This document shows, in pieces, positions 1 to 7,832 of a stretch of 21,906 nucleotides of DNA; position 1 is the stretch's first letter, and the number at the start of each line of letters is the position of its first letter. The position numbers and the translations under genes are program-made. The DNA comes from UMGS1279 sp045630265 (GTDB lineage: Bacteria; Bacillota; Clostridia; Oscillospirales; Acutalibacteraceae), in assembly GCA_045630265.1 (NCBI GenBank), contig JAZQSV010000042.1:1-21906 (forward strand), written 5' to 3'. The notes beneath the pieces are model-generated. The model was not told the DNA's origin, did no database searches, and saw only the letters and a list, made by a program, of their open reading frames with translations.

Positions 1-160
1 TGCTTAAATCAATTTTAAAGCTTGATGCTCATTTCAAACAAAATCTAGCGTTTTGTTCTTCCGTTTTACCAAGTTTACTCAACTTGAATTGTCGGGTCCT
101 TTTTTGTCATCGTTGTTTAATTTTCAAGGTTCGATTTCGCACGCCCTCTCTCAAGGGCGC
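1..160 (-). ncRNA. rRNA operon leader (16S gene lies off the left edge)
   Basis: Read on the minus strand, this stretch follows a strong promoter and has the look of a Firmicutes rRNA leader. It opens with a hairpin (CGCCC/GGGCG around 142-159), then has the typical CCTTGAAAATTAAACAACG segment near 116-136, resembling the boxA-type antitermination region of Gram-positive rrn leaders. A second small hairpin is CAAGTT/AACTTG at 70-86, followed by an ACGCTAG element near 46-52. No 16S sequence has begun by position 1. The match is from memory of leader patterns, not an alignment. There is no believable protein gene here. Confidence 0.7.
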
Positions 161-166
161 TCAATT

Positions 167-195
167 ATAATACCAAAAACATCCCCCATTGTCAA
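167..195 (-). promoter_or_regulatory. strong rRNA-type promoter, leftward
   Basis: On the minus strand the -35 is TTGACA (190-195), followed by a 17-bp spacer and the -10 TATTAT (167-172); an overlapping TATAAT sits at 164-169. Directly upstream (about 196-245) are runs of A and T on the minus strand, like the UP element of rRNA promoters. Transcription should start near 160 and run out of the left edge into the rRNA operon. Confidence 0.8.
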
Positions 196-302
196 GTGTT
201 TTTTTGCACTTTTTTTAAAATTTTTTTTGTTTGTGCATTTTTACTTATATTTTTGCATTTAGGGGTGTTTTTTTATTGGTTAGTATTAACTTTTTTGGGC
301 GT

Positions 303-345
303 TTTATTAAAAAAAATATGAGGTTTGTGAAAAAACACAAACCTC
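303..345 (-). terminator. intrinsic terminator of the cps module
   Basis: A perfect 10-bp stem (GAGGTTTGTG, 320-329, with CACAAACCTC, 336-345) encloses a six-base loop. On the minus strand it is followed by a run of eight T at about 309-316. It lies just after the dehydratase stop codon and ends the operon before the divergently organised rRNA promoter. Confidence 0.85.
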
Positions 346-368
346 GCTACATTATAATAATATATATA

Positions 369-2270
369 CTATTTTTTAACCGCCGTTTTCTTTGAATTGA
401 TTTCCTCAGGAAGTTTAAAGGTGGGAACAAATTTATGCAAAAGTCTTACAGTTTCTACTGAATCGTTTGCGTTTGCAACGTCGAAAAGTTCCTTTAATTG
501 TTCCTTGATATTATCACAGTCAACCTCAAGCTGATCGTTAATGAAAATCTTATTATTATAGGTTTCTTTTAGATTTTCATCATTCATAAGCAGTTCTTCG
601 AAAAGCTTTTCTCCCGGACGAAGACCACAAAAATCAATTTCAATTTCTTCATACGGCTTATAGCCATACATTTTAATAAGGTTTTCTGCCAAGGTTACGA
701 TTTTAACCGGTTCACCCATATTAAGAACAAATATCTCGCCGCCGTTAGACATAGTACCCGCTTCGAGCACCAGCGAAACGGCTTCAGGTATTGTCATAAA
801 GTACCTTATAATATCAGGGTGGGTTACGGTTACGGGTCCACCGTTTTCAATTTGTTGGGTGAAAAGCGGAATAACAGAGCCGTTAGAGCCCAAAACATTA
901 CCAAAACGAACAGAAGTATATTTGGTCTTACTATACCTTTGCGACATATACTGCATTACCATCTCGCAAAGGCGTTTGGTTGCACCCATTACGTTAGTAG
1001 GATTAACCGCCTTGTCGGTAGAAATTAAAACCATTTTTTCAACCGAATATTTATGGCACATATGTGCTACATTATAAGTACCAAGAACGTTATTTTTAAC
1101 GGCCTCTTCGGGATTGTCTTCCATGAGAGGAACATGCTTATGAGCCGATGCATGAAAAACAACATTAAAATTATATTTACTGAAAAGGAAATCCATCTTC
1201 TTGCGATCACGCACAGAAGCAATTTCTACGCTAACCAAATCATCGCCAAAGCCGTTTCTTTTAAGCTCTTGCTGAATGGCGTAGGCATTATTTTCGTATA
1301 TATCCAAAATAACAAGCTTTTTAGGACTCATCTTAACGATTTGCCTACAAAGTTCGCTACCTATTGAACCGCCGCCGCCTGTGATGAGGCAAACCTTGTC
1401 CTTAATAAATCTATAAACCTTATCATTTTCAATGTGAACTGCATCGCGGCCAAGAAGTTTTTCAACATCCACATTAACAGACTGTTTGAAAAATCCACTT
1501 TTATTATTGGTAAGCTCATCGAGGCCCGGAACAATACGAACCTGGCAATTAAGTTGTTTACAATTTTCTAAAATATAAGCGCGTTCATTTTTATCGCAAG
1601 ACGGAATGGCGAAAACTACCATTCCGATATTAAACTTTTTACAAAGTTCTGGTATTAAAAGTGCAGGGCCGAAAACGGGAATTCCGCAAACATCGGTACC
1701 AATTAAATCTTTATCATCATCTACAAAGCAAACCGGCAAAAGTTCACTGTTTTCAGAATCCATAAGTTCATGGTAAACCATTTTACCTGAAAACCCAGCT
1801 CCAATGATAAGTGTTGGAATATAATTTGAAATATCCTTAAAGGTCTTCCCATAATATAACTCAAAGAAATATTTATGTAAAATTCTTACTATTATTAAAA
1901 GAATTACACAAATTAAGCCCGAAAGGATAATAGCATCTATTATATCTATATTCAGATAAAAAAGTGCTGTCGCCGAAGCCATATGGGAAACCAAAACAGA
2001 AACGACAACTATAGGTAAACTTTTATAAAGACTACGCAAAACCTTTTTGCGATAACTGCCACACAAAAGACTGACAACTAAAAAGGTTAAGACATATATG
2101 CCTAAGGCCAGAATAAACTCCTTCATTCCTAAAAGTTTACCGGTAATATGGCCTGTAAAATATGTATACGAAAAGAAAAAGCTCATAGCCACTACAATAA
2201 TGTCAAAAATTATCGTAAAAAGAATCCTAAAAGAAAATTTATTTTTTTCCTCTTTAGGCATAGACTGCAT
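369..2270 (-). CDS. membrane-anchored nucleotide-sugar 4,6-dehydratase/epimerase, CapD/FlaA1/WbpM type
   Basis: The 633-residue length is typical for the long membrane form of this family. Four hydrophobic segments (about 16-36, 51-70, 85-105, 108-130) are followed by a first nucleotide-binding-like domain with GAGFSGKM at 157-164. A Rossmann SDR domain follows, with TGGGGSIG at 297-304. The catalytic region STDKAVNPTNVMGATKR has the family's Met-xxx-Lys pair (M428, K432) in place of the usual Tyr-xxx-Lys. GNVLGSNGSVIPLF and LRPGEKLFEELL are also family signatures. Relatives convert UDP-GlcNAc to a 4-keto-6-deoxy sugar, the first step to bacillosamine or QuiNAc-type sugars; the exact substrate cannot be read here. 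The start ATG shares one base with the cpsB stop (TAATG), so translation is probably coupled. It is the last gene of the cps module. Confidence 0.88.
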   Translation of the reverse strand: MQSMPKEEKNKFSFRILFTIIFDIIVVAMSFFFSYTYFTGHITGKLLGMKEFILALGIYVLTFLVVSLLCGSYRKKVLRSLYKSLPIVVVSVLVSHMASATALFYLNIDIIDAIILSGLICVILLIIVRILHKYFFELYYGKTFKDISNYIPTLIIGAGFSGKMVYHELMDSENSELLPVCFVDDDKDLIGTDVCGIPVFGPALLIPELCKKFNIGMVVFAIPSCDKNERAYILENCKQLNCQVRIVPGLDELTNNKSGFFKQSVNVDVEKLLGRDAVHIENDKVYRFIKDKVCLITGGGGSIGSELCRQIVKMSPKKLVILDIYENNAYAIQQELKRNGFGDDLVSVEIASVRDRKKMDFLFSKYNFNVVFHASAHKHVPLMEDNPEEAVKNNVLGTYNVAHMCHKYSVEKMVLISTDKAVNPTNVMGATKRLCEMVMQYMSQRYSKTKYTSVRFGNVLGSNGSVIPLFTQQIENGGPVTVTHPDIIRYFMTIPEAVSLVLEAGTMSNGGEIFVLNMGEPVKIVTLAENLIKMYGYKPYEEIEIDFCGLRPGEKLFEELLMNDENLKETYNNKIFINDQLEVDCDNIKEQLKELFDVANANDSVETVRLLHKFVPTFKLPEEINSKKTAVKK

Positions 2271-3010
2271 TAAAAAAGCACATCCTTCACTACTGTTTCA
2301 CCTTTGTCTTCGCCGGAAAACAAAAGGAAAGCATTTTTGTTTAAACGAATGCTAGTGTCTTCTCCAAATTTCTTTGCTATAAATATAAAGGCATCTTTCA
2401 GTTTCGATGGGCGCACATCAACCGAGTGCATATCCCCTGCTATGAATGAAATATAATTGTTTTTAAGCAGTTTAACTGCGCTGCGCGAAAAATGTCCTTC
2501 AAAAAATGCAGAGGCATTTACTTGCGCCTTGGCAAAACCACCCTCAACCACTTCTATAAGCTTTGAAAAGCCCTTTATTTTGTAATATCTTTCAATGTGC
2601 GCTAAAATAACATTAAACCCATTATAAAAGAGTTCTATAATTTCCGATACCATTTTATCAGTAATTGGTTCATAACCAAGCTCAAGCAGAATTGTGCGGC
2701 TACCCTTTATGCAAAGGCGTTCTAAAGCATCGCATTTAGATATATTGTTAAAATACCTAACCTCAAAGCCTTGCTTAAAATTAATGTTAGGAAATTCTTT
2801 TTTCGCTGCCGCAACAAATTCACTAAACACAGTATCGACAAGTTCTAAACGACCTTCAAGGTCGTGGTGCAAAGCATAGAAATGAGGGGTGGCAATTATA
2901 TTGCCAGTCCCCTCCGATACCGCCTGCCTCAAAAGTTTCAAAGAATCTTCAAGGTCTTCAGGTCCATCATCTACGCCAGGTAGAATGTGGGAATGTATAT
3001 CGGTATACAT
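2270..3010 (-). CDS. cpsB: manganese-dependent protein-tyrosine phosphatase, CpsB/CapC/YwqE type (PHP fold)
   Basis: A 246-residue PHP-domain phosphatase that removes phosphate from the BY-kinase of the same operon. Metal-binding motifs are all visible: DIHSHILPGVDDG (H6, H8) at the N-terminus, TPH (H43), the acidic E83, LAHIERY (H138) and GDMHS (D193, H195). The length matches the family (about 240-255). It lies 6 bp after cpsD and overlaps the dehydratase start by one base. In capsule systems of this type the kinase/phosphatase cycle controls polymer length and export. The product is cytoplasmic, with no signal peptide or membrane segment. Confidence 0.92.
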   Translation of the reverse strand: MYTDIHSHILPGVDDGPEDLEDSLKLLRQAVSEGTGNIIATPHFYALHHDLEGRLELVDTVFSEFVAAAKKEFPNINFKQGFEVRYFNNISKCDALERLCIKGSRTILLELGYEPITDKMVSEIIELFYNGFNVILAHIERYYKIKGFSKLIEVVEGGFAKAQVNASAFFEGHFSRSAVKLLKNNYISFIAGDMHSVDVRPSKLKDAFIFIAKKFGEDTSIRLNKNAFLLFSGEDKGETVVKDVLF

Positions 3011-3016
3011 ATAATA

Positions 3017-3712
3017 TTAGTACTGATAAAGTTGACCCTTATTAGGATACTTTGCAGCCTTATCCGAACTGCCGTTTAGAACAACACCGAGCAAGCGTGC
3101 ATCAGCAAATTTAAGCAGATTAACCGCCTTTTTGAACTCATCATGGGTTGTTTTTCTGTCCTGAATAACCATTAAAACACCTTGTGTTTTAGGTGCCAAA
3201 AGCGCAGCATCTGAAACAACGTTTACAGGAGGAGTATCGATAATAATATAGTCATACTCTGTGCTGTATTTATCCAAGAGCTCGGTCATATGCTTAGAGG
3301 CCACAAGCTCTGAAGGGTTAGGAGGAATGGGGCCGGAAAGCAAAACGTCAAGGTTTGCGCCTACGTTAATAACTGCCTCTTCAAAACTGCAAAAGCCTAC
3401 CAACACGGAACTAAGTCCCTTGGTGTTTTGCAAACGTAGTTTACGGTAAACTGTTGGCTTACGAAGGTCAGCATCGATTAGAAGAACCTTACTACCAAGC
3501 TGTGAAAAAGCAATAGCCAAGTTCACAGCACAGGAAGATTTTCCTTCACCAGGAAGAGAACTGGAAACTGCAAACACCCTTTTCTCCGACTGTAGAAGTA
3601 GGTACATAAGATTAGTACGAATTGTTTTGTAAGCCTCAACAACTGAAAATGGGTCGGTATGTTCAACCGCAGTCGTGCCCTGCTCTTCAATAATCTTATC
3701 ACTATCTTTCAT
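3017..3712 (-). CDS. cpsD: bacterial tyrosine (BY) kinase, CpsD/CapB type
   Basis: A 231-residue P-loop ATPase of the capsule BY-kinase family. The Walker A is SSLPGEGKSS (51-60, K58), the Walker A' is LLIDADLRKP (78-86) and the Walker B is YIIIDTPP (155-162). It works with the membrane adaptor CpsC, whose C-terminus activates it, and is dephosphorylated by CpsB. The C-terminal tail normally carries a dense tyrosine cluster; here there are only three (Y222, Y229, Y231). Its start overlaps the end of cpsC by 11 bp, so the two are likely made in fixed ratio. Confidence 0.92.
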   Translation of the reverse strand: MKDSDKIIEEQGTTAVEHTDPFSVVEAYKTIRTNLMYLLLQSEKRVFAVSSSLPGEGKSSCAVNLAIAFSQLGSKVLLIDADLRKPTVYRKLRLQNTKGLSSVLVGFCSFEEAVINVGANLDVLLSGPIPPNPSELVASKHMTELLDKYSTEYDYIIIDTPPVNVVSDAALLAPKTQGVLMVIQDRKTTHDEFKKAVNLLKFADARLLGVVLNGSSDKAAKYPNKGQLYQY

Positions 3713-4424
3713 ATCTCTTTTCCTCCCTCGCCGCTAATTTAAAGTTAGGAACATTACCTAAAACTGGAATATCATAATTTTGAGTAAAGTCTTGCTCGCC
3801 CTTAATTGTTTTGTCCATAACAAACACAATAACAATTATTGCATATACAACTGCAAAGCCAAGGAAAGCGGCCATAAACATTGTAAAGGGTGTATTAGGA
3901 TAGTTCTGCGAAGCAGTAGAGCTTTCCTCAACCTTTATGATAAGAACCTTATCTGGCTCGTTCATAGAATTAGAAACGTACTGTTCACCAATCTCCAAAT
4001 ACTTATTAGCAATTTTAACCGTTTCAGCCGGATCTTCAGACGTTACGAAAACATCAACAAAAAGTGATTCTTCATCCCTTGCCTTGACCTCAATCATATT
4101 CTTAAGCTCAACAGGTGTATATTTATCGTTAAGTTGTTTTGAAAGTTCTTTATAAAGGTTTGTTGTTTTTAAAATATCAACATAAGTGCCAACCATAGCA
4201 AGTGAAGCGGCAACGTCAGTGCTTATTATTTTGTCCGACGTTTGTATGGTTGCACCCACACCGCCATTAGTGGCAACAAAGGAAACTTTTGTCTGGTATG
4301 TAGGGGTAAGCACAAAAGAGCACATGCAGTAAGCAATTACCACACATACCAAAATTGTGGCAACAAGATAACCCCAATTTTTACGCGCTAAATTAATTAG
4401 CGAAGTGATAGAAAATTCACTCAT
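3702..4424 (-). CDS. cpsC: polysaccharide chain-length regulator / BY-kinase adaptor, CpsC/CapA (Wzz) type
   Basis: This 240-residue membrane protein has one hydrophobic segment near 18-38, an extracytoplasmic Wzz-like domain, a short proline-containing stretch (NYPNTP, 175-179) and a second membrane segment (about 181-203). A cytoplasmic tail follows that would contact and activate CpsD. I chose the ATG at 4424 because GGAGGG (4430-4435) sits five bases upstream. The longer in-frame start at 4493 lies upstream of the predicted transcription start. An ATG at 4454 is also in frame, inside the loop of a leader hairpin, so a slightly longer form is possible. First gene of the cps module. Confidence 0.85.
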   Translation of the reverse strand: MSEFSITSLINLARKNWGYLVATILVCVVIAYCMCSFVLTPTYQTKVSFVATNGGVGATIQTSDKIISTDVAASLAMVGTYVDILKTTNLYKELSKQLNDKYTPVELKNMIEVKARDEESLFVDVFVTSEDPAETVKIANKYLEIGEQYVSNSMNEPDKVLIIKVEESSTASQNYPNTPFTMFMAAFLGFAVVYAIIVIVFVMDKTIKGEQDFTQNYDIPVLGNVPNFKLAAREEKRYER

Positions 4425-4435
4425 AATAACCCTCC

Positions 4436-4464
4436 AAAAAAATTGTGTGGGCATACCTACACAA
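4436..4464 (-). promoter_or_regulatory. terminator-like hairpin in the cpsC leader (possible attenuator)
   Basis: On the minus strand, TTGTGT (4459-4464) pairs with ACACAA (4443-4448). Two more G-C pairs follow inside around a TATG loop, with one mismatch. The stem is immediately followed by seven T (4436-4442) and then the GGAGGG ribosome binding site. It lies between the promoter and the first codon of the operon, so it could cause premature termination or hide the ribosome binding site. The function is inferred from form and position only. Confidence 0.5.
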
Positions 4465-4481
4465 TTATAATTATCATTAAG

Positions 4482-4510
4482 ATTATACAACATTTACTTT
4501 AAATATTCAA
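4482..4510 (-). promoter_or_regulatory. promoter of the cps module
   Basis: On the minus strand the -35 is TTGAAT (4505-4510), with a 17-bp spacer and a perfect -10 TATAAT (4482-4487). Predicted start of transcription is near 4475, about 50 bases before the cpsC start codon. Confidence 0.75.
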
Positions 4511-4557
4511 GTGCTTTTTGAAAAATTGCACAAATTGGTTTAATTTCAAAAATAAGG

Positions 4558-5337
4558 GTGAAAATATTTTGGGTGATAATTTTGAAAATAAATAAATTTA
4601 TTCACATTATTTTTTCTTTTTTGGTGGCGGTTTCAATCTTTTCATCGGCAATTTTTATCGGCACAGCGTCCCCTAAAAAAGAACTCGATGCCAACCAAAA
4701 TGTAGCAGAGCCGTACAATGCAGAGCATCTTCCTATAATTAGCAAAACTATACTTATAAACATTACCGATTTAAGTCTTTGCTTTTTGCTTACGCTTAAT
4801 TCCCGCAAAAACGAAATTACTGTTTTTTCCTTTCCGAAAGAATCAGTCAAAAACTCTGATGAACACTTCAATACAAACATCCCGGAAACGTCCTGCTATA
4901 ATTTATTTGGAAAGCGAATAGACAAAACCATATCATTGTCACAGGGCGCGCTAAAAAAAATAGTTGATTTCTGGGGCGGCGTAATCATATATACTACTTA
5001 CGGTTTTAAAAGTCCTTCAAATAGTGAGATAACCCTTCCCTATACCGAGGAAAAAGAACAAATCTTCGGGGCGGTCTTTGTCCAGATTTTGGCAGATTAT
5101 GCGTATCCGGACGAAAAAATGCTGCTTTATTTTAGTGAGCTTATGTTATCTCTTATAAAAAAAATTATCACGGAAATAGACGAAAATTCTTTCGCTTTTC
5201 TTTTCGATAACTGTGAAACAAATATTAACTACAAAAATTTTATAGATGCTAAAGCGGCTCTGCCTTACTGTGCTAAAAACCTAAGTTACAGTTCTGCCAA
5301 AGGAGTTTGGCTTGGAAATGAATTTTTTTTGCAATAA
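4558..5337 (+). CDS. exported protein resembling a degenerate LytR-CpsA-Psr (LCP) domain
   Basis: About 250 residues, with an N-terminal membrane/signal segment (roughly 12-36) and the rest predicted outside the membrane. Several stretches follow the order of an LCP domain: ILINITDLSLCFLLTLN near 65-81, then FSFPKES where LCP enzymes have a SIPRD-type motif, then ALKKIVDFWGGVIIYT (like the family's GF..LVD.LGGV.V), and a late NCETNINYKNF. The arginines and aspartates that bind the polyprenyl diphosphate in active LCP enzymes are not recognisable, so it may not be catalytic. It is divergent from cpsC, where streptococcal loci have cpsA. The start is uncertain: GTG 4558, GTG 4573 or TTG 4582. 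The last has GGGTGAT seven bases upstream and looks best. The family call is weak. Confidence 0.45.
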   Translation: MKIFWVIILKINKFIHIIFSFLVAVSIFSSAIFIGTASPKKELDANQNVAEPYNAEHLPIISKTILINITDLSLCFLLTLNSRKNEITVFSFPKESVKNSDEHFNTNIPETSCYNLFGKRIDKTISLSQGALKKIVDFWGGVIIYTTYGFKSPSNSEITLPYTEEKEQIFGAVFVQILADYAYPDEKMLLYFSELMLSLIKKIITEIDENSFAFLFDNCETNINYKNFIDAKAALPYCAKNLSYSSAKGVWLGNEFFLQ

Positions 5338-5341
5338 AACA

Positions 5342-5372
5342 GCACCTTGGATAACTTCCAAGGTGCATTAAT
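5342..5372. terminator. bidirectional terminator between the LCP-like gene and argF
   Basis: A perfect 9-bp stem (GCACCTTGG, 5342-5350, with CCAAGGTGC, 5358-5366) has a seven-base loop. T-rich sequence follows on both sides: ATTAATTTTAAAT on plus, TGTTTTATTG on minus. The two genes converge on it. Confidence 0.8.
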
Positions 5373-5373
5373 T

Positions 5374-6366
5374 TTAAATATCTGCAAGTGTGGCAGCCAT
5401 AACCGCCTTAATTGTGTGCATTCTGTTTTCTGCTTCATCAAATACTATTGACTGCTCGCTTTCAAAAACCTCATTGGTAACTTCCATCTCTTTTATACCA
5501 AATTTTTGGAACATTTGCACAGCCGTTTCGGTATTAAGGTCGTGGAAGGCAGGTAAGCAGTGCATAAATTTACATTTCTCCCCTGCTGCATCCATAAGCT
5601 TTTTATTAACCTGGTAGGGAGAAAGTTTATTTATTCTTTCTTCCCAAACCTCAGTGGGTTCACCCATAGACACCCAAACGTCGGTATAAATAACGTCTGC
5701 ATTTTTAACCGCCAGAATCGGGTCCTCTATAAATTCCAAGGTAGCGCCCGTTTGCTTTGCAATTTCAAGGCAGGTATCAATAAGTTCCTTTTCGGGGAAG
5801 AATTCCTTAGGTGCGCTTGCCACAAAATGCATACCCATTTTTGCGCATCCTACCATTAAAGAGTTACCCATATTATATCTGGCATCACCCATATAAACAA
5901 GCTTTTTGCCCTTGAGCTCGCCAAAATATTCTTTTATGGTTAAAAAGTCGGCCAAAATTTGGGTGGGATGAAATTCGTTAGTAAGGCCGTTCCAAACCGG
6001 AACACCTGCATACTTTGCAAGTTCTTCTACCTTTTCTTGTTCGAATCCGCGATACTCTATACCGTCAAACATTCTACCCAAAACTCTGGCAGTATCGGCA
6101 ATGCTTTCCTTTTTGCCCATTTGTGAGCCCTGAGGGTCAAGATAAACGGGGTGCATACCAAGGTCGGCCGCCGCAACCTCGAAAGCGCAGCGAGTACGGG
6201 TACTTGTTTTTTCAAATAGAAGTGCAATGTTTTTTCCTTTACATAGTTTATGTGATACACCGTTTTTCTTTTCTAGTTTAAACTTTGACGACAAATCTAT
6301 AAGATAACCTATTTCTTCTGGTGTGAAATCTAAAAGTTTCAAAAAGTTTTTACCCTTAAAATTCAT
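5374..6366 (-). CDS. argF: ornithine carbamoyltransferase
   Basis: Joins ornithine and carbamoyl phosphate to give citrulline, in the cytoplasm. The 330 residues carry the carbamoyl-phosphate motif STRTR (55-59), HPTQ (133-136), the ornithine-binding DVWVSMGE (229-236) and HCLPAFHD (269-276), as in anabolic OTCs. The start ATG has GGAGAG six bases upstream, overlapping the argH stop codon (TAGGAGAG), 11 bp after argH. Putrescine carbamoyltransferase is a relative, but the SMG motif and the argG-argH neighbours favour ArgF. Last gene of the arg operon. Confidence 0.95.
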   Translation of the reverse strand: MNFKGKNFLKLLDFTPEEIGYLIDLSSKFKLEKKNGVSHKLCKGKNIALLFEKTSTRTRCAFEVAAADLGMHPVYLDPQGSQMGKKESIADTARVLGRMFDGIEYRGFEQEKVEELAKYAGVPVWNGLTNEFHPTQILADFLTIKEYFGELKGKKLVYMGDARYNMGNSLMVGCAKMGMHFVASAPKEFFPEKELIDTCLEIAKQTGATLEFIEDPILAVKNADVIYTDVWVSMGEPTEVWEERINKLSPYQVNKKLMDAAGEKCKFMHCLPAFHDLNTETAVQMFQKFGIKEMEVTNEVFESEQSIVFDEAENRMHTIKAVMAATLADI

Positions 6367-6377
6367 AACGAACTCTC

Positions 6378-7778
6378 CTATTCATTCCAAATAACTTTAT
6401 GATTATCTATAAAATCGCTTAAATATTCAATTTGCGCCTTAACAGAATCCGGTCCTGTGCTTCCCACCGAAATTCTTTTATTAACACAGGTTTCGAGTGA
6501 GATTTCGGTAAATAAATCTTCTTCAAAAATGTTGCTGAATTTTTTATAATCTTCCATAGGCAGATTTTCCAAAACAAAGCCGCCATCTATACAATATGCA
6601 ACAATTTCGCCGACTATTTTATAAGCTGTTCTAAAAGGCAAACCTTTCTTCACAAGGTAATCGGCAAGGTCGGTAGCGTTTATAAAGCCCTCTCCCGCCG
6701 CTTTATACATATTATCCTTTTTAATGGTCATTGTATGAACCATAGGTGCGAAAATGCTAAGACATTTTTTAACGGTATCAACAGAGTCAAAAACGGCCTC
6801 TTTATCCTCTTGCATATCTTTATTGTAAGCAAGCGGCAAACCCTTAAGGGTGGTAAGGAGCGCAAACAAATCTCCGTACACCCTGCCTGTTTTGCCCCTA
6901 ACAAGCTCTGCCATATCAGAATTTTTCTTTTGCGGCATTATGCTGGAGCCGGTTGTAAAGCTATCATCAAGCTCTACAAACTTAAATTCCCAACTAGACC
7001 AAAGGATAATTTCCTCAGAAAAGCGGGAAAGATGCATCATTGTAGTGGCAAAAGCCGAAAGAAGTTCTACACAAAAATCCCTATCCGAAACACCGTCGAT
7101 GCTGTTAAGCGAAACACCGCTAAAGCCAAGGCGCTCGGCCTCCCATACCCTGTCGGTATTATAGGTAGTTCCGGCAAGTGCGCAGGAGCCAATAGGACAC
7201 TGCGAAAGCATTCTGCCTAGAGCATCCTTAATTCTGCCAAAATCTCTTTCAAGCATAAAAGCGTAGGTTAAAATATGGTGTGCAAAGGTTATGGGTTGAG
7301 CCCTTTGAAGATGCGTATACCCCGGCATAATTGCATCGGTATTTTGCGCCGCTTTATTTTTGATTACTTCAATAAGCTTTAAAATAAGGGCACCGATTTC
7401 TTCACACTCACTTGCCAGATAAAGACGAATATCAAGGGCAACCTGGTCGTTTCGGCTTCTTGCGGTGTGAAGTTTTTTACCCGCATCACCTATTCTTTTA
7501 GTTAGCTCGGATTCAATGAACATATGAATATCTTCCGAAGCCATATCAATTTCTAGTTTGCCGTTTTCAATATCCTCTAAAATAATTCCAAGCTCTTTTA
7601 TTATTTTAGCCTTTTCATCCGCGGTTATAATGCCCTTATCACCAAGCATTTTTGCATGAACAATAGAGCCGATTATATCCTGCTTATACATTCTGCTATC
7701 GAAATGTATAGAGGAGTTAAAATCATCTGCCTCTTTATCCAGGGACTTGGAAAACCTACCCGCCCACATTTTATCCAT
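6378..7778 (-). CDS. argH: argininosuccinate lyase
   Basis: Splits argininosuccinate into arginine and fumarate. The 466 residues match the family length (about 460). Signatures seen are TARSRNDQ (105-112), GYTHLQRAQP (153-162), and the fumarase/aspartase-superfamily loop GSSIMPQKKN (277-286) that carries the catalytic serine. The N-terminus has WAGRFSK, near-universal in ArgH; the ATG at 7778 has a modest ribosome binding site (GTAGGT), and a second ATG three codons on is possible. It lies downstream of argG, from which it is separated by a 276-bp palindromic repeat element. Confidence 0.95.
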   Translation of the reverse strand: MDKMWAGRFSKSLDKEADDFNSSIHFDSRMYKQDIIGSIVHAKMLGDKGIITADEKAKIIKELGIILEDIENGKLEIDMASEDIHMFIESELTKRIGDAGKKLHTARSRNDQVALDIRLYLASECEEIGALILKLIEVIKNKAAQNTDAIMPGYTHLQRAQPITFAHHILTYAFMLERDFGRIKDALGRMLSQCPIGSCALAGTTYNTDRVWEAERLGFSGVSLNSIDGVSDRDFCVELLSAFATTMMHLSRFSEEIILWSSWEFKFVELDDSFTTGSSIMPQKKNSDMAELVRGKTGRVYGDLFALLTTLKGLPLAYNKDMQEDKEAVFDSVDTVKKCLSIFAPMVHTMTIKKDNMYKAAGEGFINATDLADYLVKKGLPFRTAYKIVGEIVAYCIDGGFVLENLPMEDYKKFSNIFEEDLFTEISLETCVNKRISVGSTGPDSVKAQIEYLSDFIDNHKVIWNE

Positions 7779-7832
7779 AAGTTATACCTACTTTACATAT
7801 AAACTGATTTCGGGTTGAGAAGTTCTCCACCC

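Noticed and set aside
53..262. A 69-residue open frame on plus near the left edge
   Set aside because: It overlaps the rRNA promoter and leader, is Phe-rich from T-runs, and has no ribosome binding site.
4425..4493. A 23-residue longer N-terminus for CpsC from ATG 4493
   Set aside because: That codon lies upstream of the predicted transcription start (about 4475), and a strong ribosome binding site marks the ATG at 4424.
5374..6366. argF as a putrescine or other transcarbamylase (agmatine catabolism)
   Set aside because: The SMG ornithine motif is present and the gene is in one operon with argG and argH.
6735..7220. A 161-residue plus-strand frame inside argH, and similar ones in pheT, pheS, argF and asnB
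   Set aside because: Antisense to clearly identified enzymes; composition is that of a reversed coding strand.
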